A DNA stretch of 11,114 nt, from assembly GCA_964519365.1 (NCBI GenBank), contig CAZFHP010000050.1, positions 1-11,114 on the forward strand, in the 5' to 3' direction. Positions 1 through 5,736 of the stretch are shown piece after piece; position 1 is the stretch's first letter; the number at the start of each line of letters is the position of its first letter. This DNA is from CAZFHP01 sp964519365 (lineage in GTDB: Bacteria; Babelota; Babeliae; Babelales; RVW-14). The notes beneath the pieces were generated by a model that was not told where the DNA came from, ran no database searches, and saw only the letters and a list, made by a program, of their open reading frames with translations. The translations under genes and the position numbers were made by a program.

Positions 1-54
1 CGCCGAAGACGGCTTGCAATGGGCTACTACCCGACAATCCCTTCGGGATTTTAA
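1..54. other. GC-rich structured edge segment, identity unknown
   Basis: This stretch is clearly richer in G+C than the AT-rich sequence after it. It packs three small stem-loops in a row: GCCG/CGGC (2-5 with 10-13), GGG/CCC around 21-32, and AATCCC/GGGATT (36-41 with 45-50). Plus-strand frame 1 is open from the window edge to TAA at 52-54 and frame 2 to about 130, so it could be the end of an upstream gene. It could also be an interspersed repeat, or part of a structured RNA read leftward. I recognise no family. The window edge cuts the element, so its full extent is unknown. Confidence 0.3.
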
Positions 55-92
55 GACTATATTTTTACATGACCTAATTGTAAACAGATTTT

Positions 93-114
93 CTCTGTTG
101 AAAAGTCAACAGAG
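93..114. repeat. Perfect 9-bp inverted repeat (hairpin)
   Basis: CTCTGTTGA (93-101) and TCAACAGAG (106-114) are perfect reverse complements around a 4-base AAAG loop. No T-run follows on either strand, so it does not look like a classical intrinsic terminator. It lies 20 bases left of an even larger hairpin, and both are downstream of a leftward promoter. This suggests structured RNA or a leader. Confidence 0.6.
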
Positions 115-134
115 CCTAGAATTATTTTAGATTT

Positions 135-177
135 ATTTACATGAGAAGAAGCTTTTTGTGGCTTCTTCTCTGTAAAT
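135..177. repeat. Long 17-bp inverted repeat with one bulge
   Basis: ATTTACA (135-141) plus GAGAAGAAGC (143-152) pair completely with GCTTCTTCTC (161-170) plus TGTAAAT (171-177). The only imperfection is the unpaired T at 142, and the loop is 8 bases. Neither side is followed by a proper U-tract, so terminator function is doubtful. The length and perfection of the stem argue for a functional RNA structure or a small palindromic element. Confidence 0.65.
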
Positions 178-219
178 ATGAGTGAGATAATTTTTCAAAA
201 ATATTTCAAATATAGTTTT

Positions 220-247
220 ATTATACCACGAGCACTACATAAGTCAA
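220..247 (-). promoter_or_regulatory. Leftward sigma70-type promoter
   Basis: On the minus strand TTGACT (242-247) and a perfect TATAAT (220-225) are separated by 16 bases. Transcription would start near 212 and run left through the two hairpins toward the window edge. No convincing coding start follows within the window, so the transcript begins with at least 150-200 bases of structured untranslated RNA. Confidence 0.55.
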
Positions 248-258
248 GCTTATTTTAG

Positions 259-420
259 CTATTTTTTATCTTTCCAATTCCACCGCGTTAAAAGCTCCTG
301 GTCAGGACTTTGGCAAGAAGCACAACATACAGCACAGCGAAACACGCATAACAAGCGCCGACCCAACCACTTTTCTTCGATTTTGCGCAACTGATCGCAC
401 AATCCCTCACATATCCCCAT
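259..420 (-). CDS. Small cysteine-rich hypothetical protein (53 aa)
   Basis: ATG at 420 lies two bases after the antiporter stop codon, and the frame is open to TAG at 259-261. The product is 53 residues with seven cysteines: C4, C8, C25, C29, C32, C33 and C36. The N-terminal half is charged (QLRKIEEKW), a Cys cluster follows, and the tail is basic (WNWKDKK). The cysteines could bind a metal or form disulfides. No good Shine-Dalgarno sequence is visible, so translation would depend on coupling to the antiporter. I recognise no family. The tight spacing and non-random composition favour a real gene, but it is short enough to be a chance ORF. Confidence 0.4.
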   Translation of the reverse strand: MGICEGLCDQLRKIEEKWLGRRLLCVFRCAVCCASCQSPDQELLTRWNWKDKK

Positions 421-422
421 AC

Positions 423-1433
423 TTATATTTTTATCCCCAATAACTGATAGCCTATAAACAGAGCAAAAATAACCAATAAAATTATCCCTTCTATGCGATT
501 AATCTTCTTTCGCTTGATTATGCCAAAGCCAATAACACCAAAAGCAGCCATCATAAACGGCGCAATATTTCGCAATGGGACAACGTTTATTGGCTCTGGC
601 GAGAGAAATGCAAGCAAGCCCAAAATTAATGTCCCCTGTTCAAGTACTGATCCTAAGCAGTTACCCAATGCAAGCGAATACTCTTTCTTTCGCACAGCAC
701 TAACACCCAAAGACAGCTCTGGCAAGGACGTCCCAATAGCAATAACCGTTGTTCCAACAGTTTCTAGGCTCATCCCAAACGCTTTTGATAAAATAAGAGC
801 AAAACATACGACTATTTCTGAAGAAAGTAACACTAGAATCATGCTTGCCACAAATTTAAGAATAACCCCTAATCTGGTTTGCAAAAATGATCGTTTAGGC
901 TCTTCTATTGGCGCTAATACGCCAGCTTCACCGGCACTTTCTTCACCAAGCTTTTTCATGCGAACATGCGGCGCCATTCCTGTTTGCCAGATTAACCATA
1001 AGCACGTAATATACAGCAAAATCAAAAAAATCCCATACGATTTAGATAAAACACCTAAGAAAAAAATATTTATCATGGCAAGCGCTGCTATTAGAAGCAT
1101 CATAATAATATTCGCATAATCTCTTTTTCGCACAGTAATGCGACGAGCAACAAGCGCAACAACCCCTAGCACAAGCGTAATATCGACTACGTTTGATCCA
1201 ATAATATCTCCTGCAGATATCTGTGGGGCATTGCTCCAAATAGCTGAAAGCGCCACCGCTAATTCTGGAATACCAGTCGAAACAGCCATGATAACAAACC
1301 CACTAAAAAGATTCGTCCAGCCAAACTTTTGCGCAACTTCAAGTGCAAAATCAACAGCCAGGTCACCCGACCACCATAACAATACAATCCCAACAAGCAA
1401 TGCGACGATATACCCAACAAGGAAAAAGTCCAT
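423..1433 (-). CDS. CaCA-family cation antiporter (Na+/Ca2+ exchanger-like)
   Basis: This is an integral membrane antiporter of the Ca2+:cation antiporter superfamily. It has the two inverted alpha-repeats of the family. Alpha-1 holds STGIPE (52-57) and GSNVVD (79-84); alpha-2 holds GTSLPE (234-239) and GSVLEQ (261-266). Glu57 and Glu239 match the essential ion-binding glutamates. About ten hydrophobic segments surround a charged central loop (about 150-187), the usual topology, and 336 residues is a normal length. AAAGGGG at 1439-1445 is 5 bases from the ATG at 1433 but only 2 from the ATG at 1436, so the second Met is preferred. Asp84 and Gln266 replace the Asn and Asp of the archaeal NCX site, so Na+/Ca2+ versus H+/Ca2+ exchange cannot be decided. 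The 53-aa ORF follows closely. Confidence 0.9.
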   Translation of the reverse strand: MDFFLVGYIVALLVGIVLLWWSGDLAVDFALEVAQKFGWTNLFSGFVIMAVSTGIPELAVALSAIWSNAPQISAGDIIGSNVVDITLVLGVVALVARRITVRKRDYANIIMMLLIAALAMINIFFLGVLSKSYGIFLILLYITCLWLIWQTGMAPHVRMKKLGEESAGEAGVLAPIEEPKRSFLQTRLGVILKFVASMILVLLSSEIVVCFALILSKAFGMSLETVGTTVIAIGTSLPELSLGVSAVRKKEYSLALGNCLGSVLEQGTLILGLLAFLSPEPINVVPLRNIAPFMMAAFGVIGFGIIKRKKINRIEGIILLVIFALFIGYQLLGIKI

Positions 1434-1438
1434 CATAT

Positions 1439-1445
1439 CCCCTTT
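1439..1445 (-). promoter_or_regulatory. Shine-Dalgarno for the antiporter (decides the start)
   Basis: AAAGGGG on the minus strand is 5 bases upstream of the ATG at 1433 and 2 bases upstream of the ATG at 1436. The spacing favours the inner Met. Confidence 0.6.
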
Positions 1446-1562
1446 CTGGCTTAAGAAATCTATTTTCGTAAGGGTAGATTAAAACGAGCTCAAAACACAA
1501 GAATCTCGAGATTTTTACCCCACGCACAATAATCTTTTCTATTTGGAATTACATGGGGGCCG

Positions 1563-1590
1563 TTGAAATAAATTTCATATTTGATAAAAT
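1563..1590 (+). promoter_or_regulatory. Promoter of the CW-domain exported protein gene
   Basis: TTGAAA (1563-1568) and TAAAAT (1585-1590) are 16 bases apart. A start near 1597 would give a leader of about 32 bases before the ATG at 1629. The rest of the 1437-1628 gap between the divergent genes holds a 12-bp palindrome (1502-1513), and I see no coding region in it. Confidence 0.5.
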
Positions 1591-1618
1591 TAAAACATAA
1601 ACCTGAATTTTTTAGTCT

Positions 1619-1623
1619 GGAGG
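1619..1623 (+). promoter_or_regulatory. Shine-Dalgarno GGAGG (decides the start at 1629)
   Basis: GGAGG is 5 bases upstream of the ATG at 1629. The frame is open further upstream to an ATG at 1581, but that start lies inside the promoter and would place 16 residues before the signal peptide. The start at 1629 is therefore preferred. Confidence 0.8.
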
Positions 1624-1628
1624 TTATC

Positions 1629-2636
1629 ATGAAAACTATAAACATAAAACTATTACTCTCGTTACTTATTTTTATAAACGTTTGCACTCATGCATCTCTT
1701 TTATGCATGCAACCCAAACTTGTTCTGGCGACAAAATCAACTCAACAAGTTTTATCAGTCCAATGCGATTGGTGCGAAAAATGGGCCACACTTACACACA
1801 TTAAAACACAACAAGAGCGTGATGCTTTTCAACAAAAAATTCAAAATAAAAAGTGGTTTTGCTCTCGTATTTTCCCCACAAAAAAATGCGAAGCCCATTA
1901 TGCTTTGGCTAACCCACACGACGTAACTATCACCAAAGAAAAAAATGGACAAACCGTTCCTGTATGGTCTCTCAAGCAAGAAAAAGAAAAAGCCAAAAAA
2001 CTTTTTCGTAATTTCAATAAAAAAATCACGAGATACAATACAATCCTCGCAACACAAAATCAACAGGCTATTATTAAAGAGCTTACTTCTTTGTGCAAAG
2101 AACTCAGCGAAAATTATGACAAACTTATCTATTATTTCACCACACCATACATACGTAAAGCAACTCGGATACTATACTTTTTTGACACAACACGCATGCA
2201 AAAATATATAGATGCTATTGACTTACTTTTCATGTTTGCAATAGGACAAAACGATATTACAGGAATCAGCGCTCTACTCTTTCGTTTTTACCCACTTACA
2301 GACAAAACCCCTTTTGAAAGGTGCTATCAAAAAATACCACGCTATTACAACCCAGCTTCTGCAGTATACAGGAAAATAACTTTGTTTCTCGCCAACTATA
2401 CTCTTATCTCTTCAAAATATCCTGTTAAAAAATTACTCGCTGATATTGATAAACAAGTTGGAATAGATAAAATCCCACAACCAGCAATCGCTTTAGAAAA
2501 AGAAGTCAGCAACACACAGGAAGATAACGAGGACACACAAATGACAAAAGCCACGGATTCTTCGATAGAACATCAAGTAGACGAAACACCGATATCTCCA
2601 GAAACTCGCACTTTTATTGACAGCCTTTTTGCCTAG
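1629..2636 (+). CDS. Exported protein with a CW-type zinc-finger-like domain
   Basis: This 335-residue protein has a Sec signal peptide (basic start, hydrophobic core about 8-19, likely cleavage after A22 in THA). Residues about 44-90 fit the CW zinc finger of eukaryotic chromatin proteins: VQCDWCEKW (44-52), then WFCS (76-79) and a last Cys at 87. The four cysteines (C46, C49, C78, C87) can bind one zinc, and W52 and W76 sit at conserved Trp positions. The first aromatic-cage Trp of the W-V-Q-C-D motif is Ser43 here, so methyl-lysine binding may be lost. Residues about 115-280 are predicted helical with no recognised family. The tail (290-320) is acidic and probably disordered, ending in SPETRTFIDSLFA. 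The next gene ends almost identically. Start and promoter are well supported. The CW call is by eye. Confidence 0.85.
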   Translation: MKTINIKLLLSLLIFINVCTHASLLCMQPKLVLATKSTQQVLSVQCDWCEKWATLTHIKTQQERDAFQQKIQNKKWFCSRIFPTKKCEAHYALANPHDVTITKEKNGQTVPVWSLKQEKEKAKKLFRNFNKKITRYNTILATQNQQAIIKELTSLCKELSENYDKLIYYFTTPYIRKATRILYFFDTTRMQKYIDAIDLLFMFAIGQNDITGISALLFRFYPLTDKTPFERCYQKIPRYYNPASAVYRKITLFLANYTLISSKYPVKKLLADIDKQVGIDKIPQPAIALEKEVSNTQEDNEDTQMTKATDSSIEHQVDETPISPETRTFIDSLFA

Positions 2637-2671
2637 AAAAATCAAAAAACCAGCATAAAAACTATATCAAC

Positions 2672-2699
2672 TTGAGAACTATTGATCATTTAATATTAT
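2672..2699 (+). promoter_or_regulatory. Promoter of the 293-aa exported protein gene
   Basis: TTGAGA (2672-2677) and TATTAT (2694-2699) are 16 bases apart, about 55 bases upstream of the ATG at 2755. This would give the gene its own transcript independent of the preceding gene. Confidence 0.45.
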
Positions 2700-2754
2700 T
2701 CTGGCACGCTAAAAAAAGTAACCCTCAATTAAAAATTAAAGTATTCATATCCTC

Positions 2755-3636
2755 ATGAAAACATTTCTATTTGCCCTTACATGTATCATAACACCGTTTG
2801 GTTCCAAAACAACCGATGCTATGAATGCAAATCACGAATCAATCCATCTCATACAACACAGCATATTGCTGTACCAGCAAACACAAACTTACGATCAACA
2901 AATTTTAACATTTTTTTTACAAGCACTTCAAAATAATGACTCCATTATCACACAACATATTCTCAATATTCATGCACACATTTACAATTTTTTTATGTTT
3001 TATCACTTCACAATACTCGATCAAATTAACCCTCAACTTCCCTTAGAACTTTTTTGCTGTGCCATAGAAAAAAATAAGCAAGAAGATGCTCGCCAACTTG
3101 CCTTGTTCTACCACAAGCTCGTGTATGAACCACTCATAAACAATCTTATTCAACTGAACATCGACGGCCCACGTTCTAGGCTATTAATCGATATCGCTTT
3201 TCACCATGCACTAGCACATAATTTTGACGAAAATGTATATTCTCTTATTGAGTGTTACCCGCACATTCTTTATGAACCGTTTATTCACACAATCAATAAT
3301 TCCCCAACACATATCCCTGTTAGGTTAATACATCTTTGTGCAATTTTACTACATGCAATCAAACAAAATGAATTTGAAGATGTAAAATTAATACTATCTT
3401 GTTATCCAAAACTTATAAAACAAATTCGTTTAAAAGCAGCCCACTATGCTTGCTCAAAAGGACACAAAAAAATAGAGCTCCTTCTTGCTCATCCAGAAAT
3501 ATGGTTTACCAAACAACATTCCAAATATTTTTATGATCAAGAAAAACCTAAAGCAACTACTCCCCCTTGCAATCAACAAAAAGAACGACCATTAACGCCA
3601 GGGGAAAGAACTTTCATTCAAAGTTTTTTAAAATAA
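2755..3636 (+). CDS. Exported ankyrin-like helical-repeat protein
   Basis: This 293-residue protein has a Sec signal peptide (hydrophobic about 4-16, likely cleavage TDA|M after residue 22). The mature part is almost all helical, with repeated helix pairs. The clearest are near residues 195-250, where segments such as KAAHYACSKGHKKIELLLAH resemble a degenerate ankyrin repeat, and LHAIKQNEFEDVKLIL looks like a neighbouring one. A Lys/Pro/Gln-rich linker (about 264-281) leads to the end, LTPGERTFIQSFLK, which matches the tail of the preceding exported protein. No Shine-Dalgarno is visible before the ATG, unlike the preceding gene. Ankyrin-type repeats usually bind proteins, and in host-associated bacteria they are often aimed at host targets. 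That role is inference here. The terminator at 3702-3730 ends the transcript. Confidence 0.8.
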   Translation: MKTFLFALTCIITPFGSKTTDAMNANHESIHLIQHSILLYQQTQTYDQQILTFFLQALQNNDSIITQHILNIHAHIYNFFMFYHFTILDQINPQLPLELFCCAIEKNKQEDARQLALFYHKLVYEPLINNLIQLNIDGPRSRLLIDIAFHHALAHNFDENVYSLIECYPHILYEPFIHTINNSPTHIPVRLIHLCAILLHAIKQNEFEDVKLILSCYPKLIKQIRLKAAHYACSKGHKKIELLLAHPEIWFTKQHSKYFYDQEKPKATTPPCNQQKERPLTPGERTFIQSFLK

Positions 3637-3701
3637 GAGTTTAGCGAACATAAACACATATTTGTTCACAAAAAAACAAACCGTTGCATGTTAAAAAGCT
3701 T

Positions 3702-3730
3702 AAAGGGAAGCATTTTATGCTTCCCTTTTT
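3702..3730. terminator. Bidirectional intrinsic terminator
   Basis: A 12-bp perfect stem (3702-3713 with 3717-3728, GC-rich centre GGGAAGC) has a TTT loop and is followed on the plus strand by a T-run to 3730. On the minus strand the stem is followed within a few bases by another T-run (complement of 3692-3697). It therefore ends both the rightward gene at 3636 and the leftward gene at 3768, which converge here. Confidence 0.88.
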
Positions 3731-3767
3731 ATCAACTTTTATCAACACACCAAACAAAAAAAACAAT

Positions 3768-4676
3768 CTACAAAGCAACACGCCTTTTACTTATCTGATC
3801 TCGTATCTGAATTCTAAGCTTTGGAGTTATTTTATTCAGCTGGCCCAAACCGACTACGTTTTCTGGCGTAAAATCTTGAGACACAAAAAACTTCACCCAT
3901 GATTTGCCTTGTTGCTCAAACGATTGCGAAAGTATGGCAAAAATATATCGTAAATAAACAACCCGAAAAACTCTTGATTGCTTACGAGCTGCTACTATTT
4001 CTGGATTACCATATACAATATCTGCGGCTGTCAGCCCTGTCCAAGAAAGCCATGTTTGCGTACAATCTTTTACCCAAATATGAAATGGAAACTCAACACT
4101 CATGCGATCAGTAAACCATTTTTTCGCCAACCGAATAACATTTTCAAACCGAGCCCCTTTTGCATCAAACATCGCAAGCGCATGATCAAACCGCCAGGCG
4201 AATTTCCCTTTAAACATATCATAAATTTTCACAATTGCCGGTGCTGGAAGCTTATCAAAAAGATGGCACGAAACAAGATCAAGCTGAATACGAACTAAAC
4301 AAACAAGTAAATTCGCCAAATAAACTTCTAAATCATCTCGAGAATACTCACCAGTTCGAAGCGCAATCCAATTCTTTTTTTGAACAAAATACATACACGG
4401 AACTATCCCCATACTTGCTTTTCTTTTTACCCATGCATAAACTTGTTTAGGCAATACTTCTTGCACTTCAAAAGAACGAATGTACTCATCAAACGCTTGA
4501 TATTCAAGCGACTTGAGTAAAGAAAGTGCTACCTTCGTATTCCACTCCCCATATGTTATCGTTGGAGCACCTTTCTTTTCCTCAACTTTCATAGCACTCA
4601 CATACACACAAGAAAACAAAAGAAACATCCCAAAAAGAATCCCCCCTATGCGTTCCCTCTTAATCATGGCAACCAT
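3768..4676 (-). CDS. Exported protein of unknown family (302 aa)
   Basis: The protein has a Sec signal peptide: basic start MIKRERIGG, hydrophobic core about 12-24, and likely cleavage VSA|M after residue 28. The mature part is mixed alpha-helical and rich in Trp, Lys and aromatic residues (for example AWRFDHALAMFDAKGARF). I recognise no domain. The ATG at 4676 is 7 bases from AAGGGG (4684-4689), while the ATG at 4682 is only 1 base away, so the inner start is preferred; the outer one would add two residues. Near the end TPKLRIQI loosely recalls the S/T-P-x-x-R-x-x-I tail of the two rightward exported proteins, but it is followed by 11 residues instead of 5. The gene is last in the leftward series and ends at the shared terminator. 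Confidence 0.75.
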   Translation of the reverse strand: MVAMIKRERIGGILFGMFLLFSCVYVSAMKVEEKKGAPTITYGEWNTKVALSLLKSLEYQAFDEYIRSFEVQEVLPKQVYAWVKRKASMGIVPCMYFVQKKNWIALRTGEYSRDDLEVYLANLLVCLVRIQLDLVSCHLFDKLPAPAIVKIYDMFKGKFAWRFDHALAMFDAKGARFENVIRLAKKWFTDRMSVEFPFHIWVKDCTQTWLSWTGLTAADIVYGNPEIVAARKQSRVFRVVYLRYIFAILSQSFEQQGKSWVKFFVSQDFTPENVVGLGQLNKITPKLRIQIRDQISKRRVAL

Positions 4677-4853
4677 AATCATACCCCTTCTCGCAGAATA
4701 TTAAACTTACTATGAGCAAGCAAACATAAGCTTACTCAACTGCGTTAAGATTATGATAATACGCAAAGCGCTCTAAGAGCAAGCATGTGAAAAATCTTCA
4801 TGCAAATATCGTTTTGCATAGGTTATTCACGAAATAATCAAAAACTTTTTTGC

Positions 4854-5636
4854 TCAGAAAGACAACACTCTTTTATAATTCTCTTCGACTTTCTGCCAAT
4901 CAAGCACATGCCACCAGGCATCAATAAAGTCTTGGCGCCTATTTTGGTACATGAGATAATACGCGTGTTCCCATAAGTCTATACATAACAATGGGCGAAG
5001 CCCATGTAAAAATGGCGTATCTTGATTTTGCGTACTGTGAATCACAAGATTATTTTTTTTATCAAGGCTCAGCCAGGTCCAGCCACTACCAAAGCATGTA
5101 AGCGCTGCTTGGCCAAACTTTTCTTTAAATTTATTAAACCCCCCAAACGTTTGAACTATTTTTTTAGCCAAGCTCCCAGGGACAATATTCGACGGGAAAA
5201 CGCTGTTTGTACTAACACCAGCTATCGCATTATCAACAACGGGTACCGGTGTTTTTAAAAGCGCCCAAAAGAACGCATGGTTATAGTGCCCGCCACCAAA
5301 ATTTTTGACAGCGGTTCTAATATTTTTAGGAACAAAATCAAGATTACGCAATAACAGTTCTAAAGAAGTTTTACGAAGATCTTTATGAGCTTCAATCGTT
5401 TTATTTAATTTATTTACGTAGCCCTGATGATGTTTAGAATAATGAATCTCTAGCGTTTGGGGATCAAGATATGGCTGTAATTCGTGATATTGATATGATA
5501 ACTTTGGAAGCTCAAATGGATAATGCCAATCTGGGAAAAAATAGGGGTTATGCTCTCGCTTTTTAGAAAAAAAAACGATAATAAAAAATATCAGAACAAT
5601 GCTAATCGTTATTATTTTCGTAACATACTGTATCAT
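4854..5636 (-). CDS. Membrane-anchored Mn-type superoxide dismutase
   Basis: The enzyme converts superoxide to hydrogen peroxide and oxygen. The metal ligands of the Fe/Mn SOD family are all present: H65 (LEIH), H120 (GGHYNH), D220 and H224 (DLWEHAYY). Gly116 and Gln205 (in NQDTP) match the manganese form, where the iron form has Gln earlier instead. Residues about 50-260 cover the whole normal enzyme. Unusually, there is an N-terminal extension with one hydrophobic segment (about 6-24) followed by KKRE and no clear cleavage site. This should anchor the enzyme in the inner membrane facing outward. GGGAG at 5645-5649 is 8 bases from the ATG at 5636; an upstream ATG at 5669 would overlap the promoter region and lacks such a site. 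The gene has its own promoter (5675-5702). Confidence 0.93.
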   Translation of the reverse strand: MIQYVTKIITISIVLIFFIIVFFSKKREHNPYFFPDWHYPFELPKLSYQYHELQPYLDPQTLEIHYSKHHQGYVNKLNKTIEAHKDLRKTSLELLLRNLDFVPKNIRTAVKNFGGGHYNHAFFWALLKTPVPVVDNAIAGVSTNSVFPSNIVPGSLAKKIVQTFGGFNKFKEKFGQAALTCFGSGWTWLSLDKKNNLVIHSTQNQDTPFLHGLRPLLCIDLWEHAYYLMYQNRRQDFIDAWWHVLDWQKVEENYKRVLSF

Positions 5637-5644
5637 TACATGAT

Positions 5645-5649
5645 CTCCC
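5645..5649 (-). promoter_or_regulatory. Shine-Dalgarno GGGAG of the SOD gene (decides the start)
   Basis: GGGAG on the minus strand lies 8 bases upstream of the ATG at 5636. It supports a 260-residue product over the 271-residue form starting at 5669. Confidence 0.7.
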
Positions 5650-5674
5650 AAGATTAAATATGCACACAAATCTT

Positions 5675-5702
5675 ATTTTAGAATACTTTAATTCGCGAAC
5701 AA
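5675..5702 (-). promoter_or_regulatory. Promoter of the SOD gene
   Basis: On the minus strand TTGTTC (5697-5702) and TAAAAT (5675-5680) are 16 bases apart. A start near 5668 would give a leader of about 30 bases to the ATG at 5636. It lies in the gap after the coiled-coil gene, so SOD can be expressed separately. Confidence 0.45.
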
Positions 5703-5736
5703 AAATAAAGATATCAATAAAACGGTCACACTATAT

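Noticed and set aside
20..120. Resemblance of the leftward strand to SRP (4.5S) RNA
   Set aside because: A few short words look alike, but the conserved core with GGAAGG and AGCAGCC is absent.
2..130. Plus-strand frame 2 open from the window edge as the end of a gene
   Set aside because: It crosses a perfect 9-bp hairpin, has no recognisable protein features, and other frames are also open for a while, so coding is not supported.
135..177. Large hairpin as an intrinsic terminator
   Set aside because: The stem is strong, but neither strand has a U-tract right after it, so termination is not supported.
493..1119. Long plus-strand frame opposite the antiporter
   Set aside because: It is the antisense shadow of a clear CaCA antiporter and has no ribosome site or family similarity.
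1502..1513. 12-bp palindrome AATCTCGAGATT in the divergent gap as an operator
   Set aside because: It is a single copy with no recognised regulator; such palindromes arise by chance.
4740..4830. A 22-codon leftward ORF and a 7-bp hairpin (ATGCAAA/TTTGCAT) after the SOD gene
   Set aside because: The ORF is too short without supporting signals, and the hairpin has only a weak T-run, so neither a gene nor a terminator is claimed.
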